Shown: piece by piece, positions 16,300 to 23,519 of the stretch | How the letters are laid out: each line of letters opens with the position of its first letter | How positions within the stretch are numbered: the first letter of the stretch is position 1 | Source: Mycolicibacterium chlorophenolicum | GTDB taxonomy: Bacteria > Actinomycetota > Actinomycetes > Mycobacteriales > Mycobacteriaceae | Direction: 5' to 3' | NCBI RefSeq assembly: GCF_001044235.1 | Contig: NZ_JYNL01000064.1 | Location: 666,065 to 730,064 of the forward strand | DNA length: 64,000 bases | Notes under the pieces: generated by a model | Databases searched by the model: none | Told to the model about the DNA's origin: nothing | What the model saw: only the letters and a program-made list of their open reading frames with translations | Position numbers and translations under genes: made by a program

Positions 16300-17013
16300 G
16301 TGCCGACACCTGACGGCGCCACAGGCGCCGGTGGCGACGCCGGGTCCGCGGCGCCGAGGATCGGCTGGGTGCGTTACCTCTTCGACGAGGACCGGTGGGA
16401 GTGGTCCGACGAGGTGGCGCAGATCCACGGCTATCAGCCCGGCACCGTCGTTCCCACCACCGAACTGGTGCTCAGTCACAAGCATCCCGCCGACCGCGCC
16501 CAGATGGCCGCGCTCATGGAGCGAATCCGCGAAACCCGGGCGGCGTTCAGCTCGCGGCACCGCATCCGGGACGTGCACGGCCGCATCCATCACGTGATCG
16601 TGGTCGGCAACCAGCTGCGTGACGACAGCGGCCAGGTGGTGGGAAGTGATGGCTTCTACGTGGACCTGACCGCCTACGAAGACGATCGGCGCAGCGAGAT
16701 GTCGGCCCAGGTCGCCGAGTTCGCCGAGCACCGCGCGGCCATCGAGCAGGCCAAAGGCATGCTGATGGTGGTCTACGGCATCGACGCCGCCGCCGCCTTC
16801 GACCTGCTGCGGTGGCGCTCGCAACAGGCGAACGTGAAGCTGCGACTGCTGGCCGAGCAGATCCTGGTCGACTTCCGTGCGCTGCAGAACGACGGTGCGC
16901 TGCCGACGCGGGAGGTGTACGACGGGGTGTTGATGACCGCTCATCAGCGGTTGCCCTCCGGCACACAGGATGCGGGGGCGAACGGCGAGAACAGGGCCGG
17001 CGCTGCTTCTTAA
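16300..17013 (+). CDS. PAS-ANTAR antiterminator/regulator
   Basis: The GTG at 16300, preceded by GGGGGAG, starts a 237-residue protein. A PAS domain spans about 20-125: WVRYLFDEDRWEWSDEVAQI, HGYQPGTVVPTTELVLSHKH, and the C-terminal HRIRDVHGRIHHVIVVGNQL. An ANTAR domain spans about 140-200: EHRAAIEQAKGMLMVVYGID, AAAAFDLLRWRSQQANVKLR. ANTAR proteins bind paired RNA hexaloop hairpins and suppress transcription termination, so this is probably a signal-responsive RNA-binding regulator. The ligand of the PAS domain is unknown. PAS-ANTAR proteins are numerous in saprophytic mycobacteria. Confidence 0.88.
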   Translation: MPTPDGATGAGGDAGSAAPRIGWVRYLFDEDRWEWSDEVAQIHGYQPGTVVPTTELVLSHKHPADRAQMAALMERIRETRAAFSSRHRIRDVHGRIHHVIVVGNQLRDDSGQVVGSDGFYVDLTAYEDDRRSEMSAQVAEFAEHRAAIEQAKGMLMVVYGIDAAAAFDLLRWRSQQANVKLRLLAEQILVDFRALQNDGALPTREVYDGVLMTAHQRLPSGTQDAGANGENRAGAAS

Positions 17014-17209
17014 CGGCGGAGTTGCCTCCGGTTTCGCCTGACGCCGAACCAGAGGCAACCGTCCCGTTCCGCGCTTCCTCCGAGCCTAGGGACGCTCCCG
17101 GCGCCGCGGATGGGGCCAAAGGTCCACTCCGTACGGCCTTAAGGCCCCGGCGGTCCGCGTTTGGGTGCCCCCGGGGCGGGGCACGATGCTCCGACGACAC
17201 GGAGGTGCG

Positions 17210-18214
17210 ATGACGGCAGAGTCGGTAGGGGAGGACGAGGCGGATGCCTGCCCGAAGCACATGCAGTTCGGCCCCTGCGGCGGGGTCCGTCCCGACGGCC
17301 AGTGCGAGATGCGGCCCGGACCGTGCGCGTTCCCCGAGACCGTGCTGTGGGACGGCGCCCCGGCGGAAGCGCCGCGCGTGATGGCGCCACTGATCCTCAC
17401 CGACTTCAGTTGCCTTCCGTTCGACACAGCCGATGTGGCGGCCACGGCGCACGCCTTGGCCGACTCCTGTGACGCGGTGCTGGTGGGCGAGCATCAGAAC
17501 CGGCCGGATTTCCCGCCCACGCTGATGGGCCGCCTGCTCCTCGAATCCGGGGTGCAGCCGTGGATCACGCTGTCGTGCCGTGATCGCAATCGCGTGGTGC
17601 TCGAGCAGGAGCTGCGCGGGCTGGCGCTGACCGGTGTCCAGACCGTGCTCTGCGTGACCGGTGACGGGCGCGCCTACGACGTGCGTCCCGATGTCACGCA
17701 GACGTTCGACCTCGACGGACCGCGTCTGGTGGCACTGGCGGCGGATGTGGGCGTCACCGCCGCCGTGCCCGAAACACCCTCGGCGCCACCGGTTTCGGGA
17801 CGGCCGTTGCGGCTGGTGCAGAAGCAGCGGGCCGGTGCCGGCATCGCGGTGCTCAACCACATGTCCGCACCGGCGGTGGTGGCCGACTTCATGGCGTCTG
17901 CACGCGCGGCCGGGCTGGCGATCCCTGTGCTGGCGGCCGTCGCCGTGATCACCGACGAGCTTTCGGCGGCCGTGCTGCAGGGCCTGCCCGGGCTGGCGGT
18001 GGACCCCGCCGTGGTCGACAGCGTCCTCGGGGCACCCGATCCGGTCGAGGCGGGCATCGAGGCCGCCGTCGCCGAGGCCCGGGCGCTGCTGGCCATCGAC
18101 GGTGTGGACGGGGTCAACGTGTCGGGGCTGGCGTCGGGGGCGGGAACCCGGGCCGGCGCCGAGATCAAGGCCGAAGTGGGACGACGGATCCGACAGGGGA
18201 GGGAGGCGCGATGA
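17210..18214 (+). CDS. MTHFR-like TIM-barrel protein with N-terminal MetV-type cysteine motif
   Basis: GGAGGTG precedes the ATG; the product is 334 residues. The N-terminus carries CPKHMQFGPCGGVRPDGQCEM with C14, C23, C32 and C39. This is the GPCGG cysteine motif of the MTHFR_C/MetV zinc domain, which in acetogens is a separate partner or C-terminal unit. The rest is a MetF-like barrel (PLILTDFSCLPFDTADVAAT, then VLCVTGDGRAYDVRP, HMSAPAVVADFMASARAAG and VLAAVAVITDE). It probably reduces methylene-THF or a related C1 adduct. Flavin-free MTHFRs have been reported in mycobacteria. It is coupled to the methyltransferase by an ATGA overlap. Confidence 0.8.
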   Translation: MTAESVGEDEADACPKHMQFGPCGGVRPDGQCEMRPGPCAFPETVLWDGAPAEAPRVMAPLILTDFSCLPFDTADVAATAHALADSCDAVLVGEHQNRPDFPPTLMGRLLLESGVQPWITLSCRDRNRVVLEQELRGLALTGVQTVLCVTGDGRAYDVRPDVTQTFDLDGPRLVALAADVGVTAAVPETPSAPPVSGRPLRLVQKQRAGAGIAVLNHMSAPAVVADFMASARAAGLAIPVLAAVAVITDELSAAVLQGLPGLAVDPAVVDSVLGAPDPVEAGIEAAVAEARALLAIDGVDGVNVSGLASGAGTRAGAEIKAEVGRRIRQGREAR

Positions 18215-18969
18215 GTGACGCGATGTCGGCGGAGTTCGACACGGTGGCCGAATGGACGGCGGCGGTGGCTCGCGATCTGGGACCGCCGTACCACGTTCCC
18301 GCCGGATGCCGGGGCAGTGGCAATCCGGCCGCCCTCGACTGGCTGATCGACGAGCTCGAGCTGCGCGGCGGGGAGTCGCTGCTCGACTGCGGCGCCGGGG
18401 TCGGCGGGCCTGCGGCGTATGCCGTCGATCGGCAACCGGTTCTGCCGCTGCTGGTCGAGCCTGAGGCGGGTGCGTGCCGCGCCGCGCGGTCGCTCTTCGG
18501 TTACCCGACCGTGCAGGGCAGTGCCGACGCGTTGCCGGTCGCCGACGCCGCAGTCGACGCGGCCTGGTGCCTGGGGGTGGTGTGCACGACCCCCGACCAC
18601 GTCGCTGTGCTGCGCGAGCTGCGTCGCGTGGTGCGGCCGCCGGGCCGGATCGGCCTGCTCGTCTTCGTCGCGCACACGCCGCTGACCGAGGACGAGATAC
18701 CGGACGGCAACAACTTCCCGACACCGGATTCGCTGCGCGACGCGCTGACCGCTGCCGGTCTGGCCGCGGTGTCGCGGATGCGCACGTCCGACCTTCCGGA
18801 GATGCCCGACGAATGGCAGGACCGCGTCGACCGGGTGGATGAGGAACTGGCGCGCCGCTACGGCGACGATCCGGCCTGGCAGGTGTCGGAGCGCCAGTCC
18901 GGGCAGATGGGAGACCTGCTTGCCGACGGACGGATCTTCGGTGAGGTGCTGAGCCTGCGGCAGACCTGA
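18211..18969 (+). CDS. Class I SAM-dependent methyltransferase
   Basis: This is a 252-residue protein. Motif I is SLLDCGAGVGGPAAYA (about 55-70) and the acidic motif II is LLVEPEAGACRAARSL. The post-I region GSADALPVADAAVDAAWCLG, followed by LRELRRVVRPPGRIGLLVFV, is the canonical methyltransferase_11 pattern. The CRGSGNPAALDWL segment near the N-terminus recalls small-molecule C-methyltransferases. The substrate is unknown. Translation is coupled to the MTHFR-like gene, suggesting shared one-carbon metabolism. Confidence 0.85.
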   Translation: MSDAMSAEFDTVAEWTAAVARDLGPPYHVPAGCRGSGNPAALDWLIDELELRGGESLLDCGAGVGGPAAYAVDRQPVLPLLVEPEAGACRAARSLFGYPTVQGSADALPVADAAVDAAWCLGVVCTTPDHVAVLRELRRVVRPPGRIGLLVFVAHTPLTEDEIPDGNNFPTPDSLRDALTAAGLAAVSRMRTSDLPEMPDEWQDRVDRVDEELARRYGDDPAWQVSERQSGQMGDLLADGRIFGEVLSLRQT

Positions 18970-18994
18970 TTCCTTGCCGAGGCCTTCGGCCCGA

Positions 18995-20170
18995 TCAGCG
19001 CTGGTCGTGCGGGAAGTGCGCGGCCAAGGCCGCGCAGATCTCGAGGAATTTGACCCGCGAGGCCGGCGACAGATCCCGGGTCCCTTCGATCACGCCGCCC
19101 GGTCGGAGGTTGCCGTCGAACGGCACCTCCACGATCAGTTGGCCGTGTCCAGAAAACTGTTGTGCCAGAACGGTTTTCGTGCGCTTGTCCGCGTGACCGT
19201 CGGAGTCGTTGAGCACCACCACCGTGCGGTGCAGCAGGCCGTTGAAACCGCGCGCGGCCAGCCAGTCCAGCGTCTGCCCGGCGGCCGCCGCGCCGTCGAC
19301 CCACGGCGAGGACACCACGACGAGCGCGTCGAGATCGCGCAGCGCCTCCTGGGTAACCGGGGAGTCCATGGTCGAACTGCAGTCGACGACGGAGATCGTG
19401 AAGTGGCGGTCGAGTCGCGCTGTCGCCTCGCGGTAGATCGCCGGGTCGAGCACGCGTCGGCGCGCGGGAGTCGCTTCGCCGGCGAGCACGAACAGTCCGG
19501 CGGCGTTGCTGCCGACACGATTGCGGACGTCGGCGAACGTCTCGAGGTGCTGATCGCCGGCGAGCTCCCAGAACGAGCCTTGGGCACGGGGATCCACCCG
19601 GCTGCCCAACTTGCCGAACGCCGTGTCGGCGTCGACGGCCACCACGCGATCGTCCTGGCGGAGTTCGGCGAACACCGAGCCGATGCACGCCGAGACCGTG
19701 GTCTTGCCGACGCCGCCCTTGCCCATCACGCCGACTTTGAAGTGCCCGCGCAGCGGCGCCCGGATCGCCGCTTCGAGTCCGGCGATACGGCGTTCGGCCG
19801 GCGACGGCCCGAGGTTGATCAGACCGAACGTGGCCTTGAACAGAACCCGCCGCCATCCCCGGCCGGGCGTGGGCTTGCGCACCGGAACGAGGTCGGCCGG
19901 GCGGATGCGCTCGGCGTACGACCCCGGCTGGGCCGGCAGCCCCGCGGTGTCGGGTTCATGAGGCCGCGGCGGCCAGGGGCCGGGCGGCGGCGTCGGACGT
20001 CCCGCCGGCGGCCACGCGGGTGGGCGTACCGGCGCCCCGGGCCTCAGGACTTGCGTCGGGCTCGCGTCGATCGGCGGGCGGGACGGCACGACAGGGGACT
20101 GACCCGTGGGAGGGGTCCCCGAGTCCGTCCACCCCGATTCGCCCCGCAGTGTCTCATCGCGGTCCGTCAC
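18995..20170 (-). CDS. MinD/ParA-like ATPase of the EspI/Rv3860 group (ESX-associated)
   Basis: The GTG at 20170 behind GAGGAG gives 391 residues. The first 110 are proline-rich and disordered. The C-terminal domain is a MinD-like P-loop ATPase with deviant Walker A VGVMGKGGVGKTTV (about 147-160), switch VVAVDADTAFGKLGSRVDP, ISVVDCSSTMDSPVTQEAL and VVVLNDSDGHADKRTKTVL. This layout is that of EspI (Rv3876) and its paralogues Rv3860 and Rv3888c at ESX loci. EspI-type proteins are thought to regulate ESX-1 secretion in response to ATP. It is divergent from espE and is intact even though the ESX-1 core is lost. Confidence 0.88.
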   Translation of the reverse strand: MTDRDETLRGESGWTDSGTPPTGQSPVVPSRPPIDASPTQVLRPGAPVRPPAWPPAGRPTPPPGPWPPRPHEPDTAGLPAQPGSYAERIRPADLVPVRKPTPGRGWRRVLFKATFGLINLGPSPAERRIAGLEAAIRAPLRGHFKVGVMGKGGVGKTTVSACIGSVFAELRQDDRVVAVDADTAFGKLGSRVDPRAQGSFWELAGDQHLETFADVRNRVGSNAAGLFVLAGEATPARRRVLDPAIYREATARLDRHFTISVVDCSSTMDSPVTQEALRDLDALVVVSSPWVDGAAAAGQTLDWLAARGFNGLLHRTVVVLNDSDGHADKRTKTVLAQQFSGHGQLIVEVPFDGNLRPGGVIEGTRDLSPASRVKFLEICAALAAHFPHDQR

Positions 20171-20502
20171 AACGCGTCTCCTCGCCGGTGCCATCGTGCA
20201 GGGCCTCAGCGTACGGGGCGACCCCCTTAGCAAAGACATCTGCCATCTGGGTCCTTGACCGGTCAACTGACTGGGAAGTGGGCAGTCGGTGGTGCAGCCG
20301 ACCCCGGCCCCGTCGACGACGACCCAGATGGCCAAGCAGGATCGCAAATTTGCCTTCTCGGCGAACAACCAGCTTGTACCACTCTTAGTAGTAGCTGATA
20401 GGCGTGATCTCACACCGCACCATGGGTCCCCGACCCCCGAAATTGGTGAGAGGGTAGGGGGTGACCCGCTGGTAGGCTCCCAGCGGGAAGGGGTGATCAA
20501 GC
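20171..20502. promoter_or_regulatory. 332-base divergent control region between the MinD-like gene and espE
   Basis: No gene is seen. It includes an AT-richer segment (about 20320-20400) and, immediately before the espE ribosome site, a perfect 8-base hairpin: CCCGCTGG (20465-20472) and CCAGCGGG (20480-20487) with a seven-base loop. The hairpin would lie in the espE 5' leader and could affect translation or message stability. WhiB6, PhoP or EspR sites would be expected in this position of an ESX-1 locus but cannot be defined by eye. Confidence 0.45.
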
Positions 20503-21690
20503 GTGGAGATGTCCGACGATGCCGACGGGTTCGGCAAAGTCTTCGGTGGCGCTTTCGGCAATGCCGGCGCGCGGGCGCGAACGGCGTCGTCCGGCTCCGA
20601 GATCCTCGATGCGGGCCAGCTGCTCATCGCCGGGATGCGGCTGACCACCGGGTGGGGTCGGCCCGACCCCGGCGAGGCGTTCGGGCGCGGCGCCTCCGGC
20701 TTCACCGACGCCGGCCAGACCGTCGACTCGGCGTACCCCCGGGACGACTGGGCCGGCACCGGTTCGCGGACATACGCCTCCGCGAACCGCCGGCAGTCCG
20801 GGTCCGCCGCGTCGCTGGCTGTGCTGGATCGCGACGTGCAGACGGTCGTCGCACGGGAGGCCTTCCAGGTCGACTACCACCGCGGCAAGCTCGATGACCA
20901 GTCCGATCATCTGTCCAGACTCGGTTACGCCACCTGGTCGCTGGCCCTGATCCCCGGGGTAGGGAAGGCGCTCAAGGCCGCTGTCGAGATGACCGCCGTC
21001 AACACCGCCCTGCTGGTCAGCACCACGGAGCTCGCCAACCTGGCGTCGGAGACCGGTGAGAACGCCGCCGAGCTGCGCCGGCTCGCCGAGGGCTATGCGG
21101 CGCTGACCCGTAAGACGGCGCCGCCGCCGCTCCCCGACGAGCCGACGCCGCCCTCGGACGACGTGGAGCGCCGTCGCGTCGACGAGCCGACCCCCGGGCA
21201 GCCGTCCGCCCCCGAGCCGGGACCGTCCGTCGGGGGAGCGTCGCCCGCCCCGGCACCGTCTGCACCACCTGCGATGCATTGCTCGCCGACTCCGGGCACC
21301 GAGGCCGCGGCCGCCGGACAGGCTGCGCCCTCGCCCGCTGCCGCGGATCCGATGGCCGCGATGTCGTCGGTGTTCGGTGCGGTGGGCGGCGCGATCGGCT
21401 CCGCGGTGGCGCCGATCGCCGCGGCGCTGACCGGAGTCGTCAGCGCGGCGGGCCAGGCGCTGTCGGCGACGACGTCGGCGCAGGCCGCCGAGTCGACCGA
21501 CGGCGCACCGGACGTCGAGAGGGCGACGACCGACGAGGAGCGCACCGACGAACCGGCCGAGCCCGCCCCCGACGACGAGCCGACCACCCCGGCCGCCACC
21601 GCGGAACCGGGCGCACCGGTCACGGCGCCGCCGCCGGCGGCCGAACCGCCGCGTGCACCCGCCCCGGCCGCCACCCGCCCGCCGCTGTAA
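20503..21690 (+). CDS. espE: EspE: EspA/EspE family ESX-1 secretion-associated protein
   Basis: This is a 395-residue protein from a GTG (or ATG at 20509) preceded by GGGAAGGGG. The first 200 residues are the helical EspA/EspE domain: FGGAFGNAGARARTASSGSE, LDAGQLLIAGMRLTTGWGRP, a W-x-G turn at W83-A-G85, and a hydrophobic pair of helices around LGYATWSLALIPGVGKALKA. The C-terminal half is a Pro/Ala/Glu-rich disordered tail with one hydrophobic patch (SSVFGAVGGAIGSAVAPIAA). EspE is an ESX-1 substrate co-exported with EspF. Gene order espE-espF-espG1 is as in a normal ESX-1 locus. Confidence 0.87.
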   Translation: MEMSDDADGFGKVFGGAFGNAGARARTASSGSEILDAGQLLIAGMRLTTGWGRPDPGEAFGRGASGFTDAGQTVDSAYPRDDWAGTGSRTYASANRRQSGSAASLAVLDRDVQTVVAREAFQVDYHRGKLDDQSDHLSRLGYATWSLALIPGVGKALKAAVEMTAVNTALLVSTTELANLASETGENAAELRRLAEGYAALTRKTAPPPLPDEPTPPSDDVERRRVDEPTPGQPSAPEPGPSVGGASPAPAPSAPPAMHCSPTPGTEAAAAGQAAPSPAAADPMAAMSSVFGAVGGAIGSAVAPIAAALTGVVSAAGQALSATTSAQAAESTDGAPDVERATTDEERTDEPAEPAPDDEPTTPAATAEPGAPVTAPPPAAEPPRAPAPAATRPPL

Positions 21691-21711
21691 CCGAGCAGAG
21701 AAGACACCGCC

Positions 21712-22017
21712 ATGTCGTACGACGCCCTCGAGGTGACGACCGCGCACCTGCGCGAACTCGCCGCCAAGCACGGTCAGGCCGCCGCCGAGATGACCTCGGC
21801 CACCGCCGCCGTCGCCGGTGCGGACACCCGCATCCGGACGACCCACGGGGTGGTCGCGTGGTCCACGGCGGCGGCGCTCGAGGCGATCCAGCAGGCCCGC
21901 GCCGACGCGGCGGCCAGCATCGCCGGGCACTCCCTCGCGCTCGAGGAGAACCTGACCCTCGCCGCGCACCGGTACGAGACCACCGACCAGGCGTCCGCCG
22001 AGCGGCTCCGCCGGTGA
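21712..22017 (+). CDS. espF: EspF: EspC-like ESX-1 substrate
   Basis: This is a 101-residue helical-hairpin protein. It starts MSYDALEVTTAHLRELAAKH, has a turn region THGVVAW around 45-50, and ends with the type VII export signal Y88-E-T-T-D92 (YxxxD), followed by QASAERLRR. It belongs to the EspC family (EspC/EspF). It lies 21 bases after espE, and its stop overlaps the espG1 ATG (TGATG), so the three were one operon. The signal is intact, but the ESX-1 apparatus that would read it is not encoded here. Confidence 0.88.
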   Translation: MSYDALEVTTAHLRELAAKHGQAAAEMTSATAAVAGADTRIRTTHGVVAWSTAAALEAIQQARADAAASIAGHSLALEENLTLAAHRYETTDQASAERLRR

Positions 22018-22379
22018 TGGCCAGTCCGTTCTTCGGCGACGCCGAACCCACCCACTTCGACGACGTGGTCGGCGCCGAGGTGACCATCGACGGCATGCTG
22101 GTCATCGCGGACCTGCTGCACCTCGTCGACTTCCCGCTGGCTCTGGGGATCCGACCCAACATCCCGTACGAGGACCAGCGCAAGATCGTGTGGGAGCAGG
22201 TGACCCGTGACCTGACCGCCCAGGGCATCCTGACCGCGTTCGGGGATCCGCACCCCGAGGTCGCCGCCATGGTGGACGCGTTGAGCAGGCCGGACCGCAC
22301 GCTGGACTGCCGGTGGTGGCGCCGCGACGTCGGTGGCAAAATGGTGCGCTTCGTGGTGTGTCGTAAGCGGCCTCGCTGA
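22017..22379 (+). pseudogene. espG1: espG1 truncated by a deletion (first about 116 codons)
   Basis: The frame matches the N-terminal part of EspG1 (Rv3866): VVGAEVTIDGMLVIADLLHL, VDFPLALGIRPNIPYEDQ, WEQVTRDLTAQGILTAFGDP and RWWRRDVGGKMVRFVVCRK. EspG1 is a cytosolic chaperone of about 280 residues. Here homology stops at CRK (about 22364) and only RPR-stop follows, because the frame enters the antisense strand of mycP1. The missing two thirds include most of the substrate-binding fold, so the product cannot be a working chaperone. Confidence 0.92.
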
Positions 22380-22983
22380 TGTTGATGACCTGGGCGCCGA
22401 TGTTGGCAGCGTGCACGATCGCGCGGGCGAGGCTGCGCAGCGAACCGGCGGTCTGCGTGGCGTTGGGGTCGTTGGGGTCGGTGCGGGTGCCGACCGGTTG
22501 GAAGCTGTCCGAGGTCTGCCGCAGCGAGAGGATCCGCGCATCCGGTGCGACGCCGACGAACGCGTCGGTGGGGGCGGGCCGGCCCGCGATGACGGCGGCG
22601 GTGAGGGTGCCGTGGGCGTCGCAGTCGGACATGCCGTTGCCGGCCTGATCGACGAAGTCGCCGCCCGGCTCCGCGGGCACCCGTGGTGACCCGTTGACGC
22701 CCGTGTCGATCACGGCCACAGTTACCCCGGCTCCCGTGGCGAACCGCTGCGCGTCGGCGAGCCGGAGGTAGTCGCTCGCCCACGGCCGGTCAGCGAAGTT
22801 GGAGTTGGGGAACACTGTCGGCGCGGCACAGACCCGCCGCTGCTCCATCGGCTGGTCGGGGCCCGTCTCGTCAGGGGGAACGGCGGCCGGATCGATGACC
22901 GGGGGGTCGATGGCGCCCGCACTAGGCGGCGCTACGAGGAACACCAGCGCGATCGCGGCAAACAAGGCACCAAGTCGCCGCAC
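22102..22983 (-). pseudogene. mycP1: mycP1 truncated by a deletion (N-terminal half of mycosin-1)
   Basis: From a GTG at 22983 behind GGGGGGTGG, about 206 residues match mycosin-1: a signal peptide (LGALFAAIALVFLVAPPSAG), TGPDQPMEQRRVCAAPTVFP, the catalytic Asp in AVIDTGVNG (D93), the catalytic His in DAHGTL (H124) and RSLARAIVHAANIGAQVINI. Homology ends at SEAA (about 22366), where MycP1 continues with a Cys. The frame then reads antisense through espG1 and espF to 22102. The catalytic serine domain and C-terminal membrane anchor are gone, so the protease is dead. Confidence 0.92.
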
Positions 22984-23148
22984 TACTGTCCACCCCCCAC
23001 CCGGGCTGTCCGGATCCCCGCGGTCCGGCACGTCGTCAGCAAACATAGCGCCGCCCGTCGGGCGGCGCAAAATGTCACGTCGAACGTACTCGGTGCCGGC
23101 ACATCAGCCAGACTAAGGTCCCCCGGAGGAGGGTCATTCCGCTTTCTT

Positions 23149-23217
23149 TTCCGCCGAAACTGCGTCCCACGCGGGCCCTACTCGGGCTTCGGCGCGCGGA
23201 ACGCAGTTTCGGCGGAA
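23149..23217. terminator. 17-base perfect inverted repeat downstream of ptsH
   Basis: TTCCGCCGAAACTGCGT at 23149-23165 is perfectly complementary to ACGCAGTTTCGGCGGAA at 23201-23217, with a 35-base loop. It begins ten bases after the ptsH stop and lies ahead of the mycP1 remnant, so it is placed to end the fruR-fruK-fruA-ptsH transcript. The long loop and the length of the perfect arms are unusual for a simple terminator; it could also be a dispersed palindromic element. Confidence 0.6.
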
Positions 23218-23226
23218 GGGGGTGGG

Positions 23227-23484
23227 TCAGGCGTCGAGGTCCTGCTGCACCAGCTCGGCGATGGTGTTCAGCGCGGCCTCGTCGTCGGAGGCGACGGTGA
23301 CCTGGGCACCGTTGCCGGCGCCGAGCGTCATGATCATCAGCGCCGAGCCGGCGTCCACCGGCTCACCGCCGTCGACCGACAGGGTGACGGGCACACCGGC
23401 GTTGACGACGGCTTCGGCGATGATCGCCGCGGGCCGGGCGTGCAGTCCGATCGATGAGCCGACGATGACGGTCTTGGTGGGCAT
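23227..23484 (-). CDS. ptsH: Phosphocarrier protein HPr
   Basis: This is an 85-residue HPr. The phosphorylated histidine is H15 in SSIGLHARPAAIIAEAV, and the regulatory-type serine region is DAGSALMIMTLGAGNG (S47). It accepts phosphate from enzyme I (PtsI at 27434) and passes it to the fructose-specific EIIA domain of FruA. Length and both motifs are standard. It is the last gene of the fru operon, 35 bases after fruA. Confidence 0.95.
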   Translation of the reverse strand: MPTKTVIVGSSIGLHARPAAIIAEAVVNAGVPVTLSVDGGEPVDAGSALMIMTLGAGNGAQVTVASDDEAALNTIAELVQQDLDA

Positions 23485-23519
23485 GAACTCTCCTCTTTCG
23501 GTTGTCTGAATCGATGGTC

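Noticed and set aside
22017..22379. A short full-length EspG-like protein
   Set aside because: Homology with EspG1 ends abruptly mid-fold, and the last codons are antisense to mycP1, so it is a truncation.
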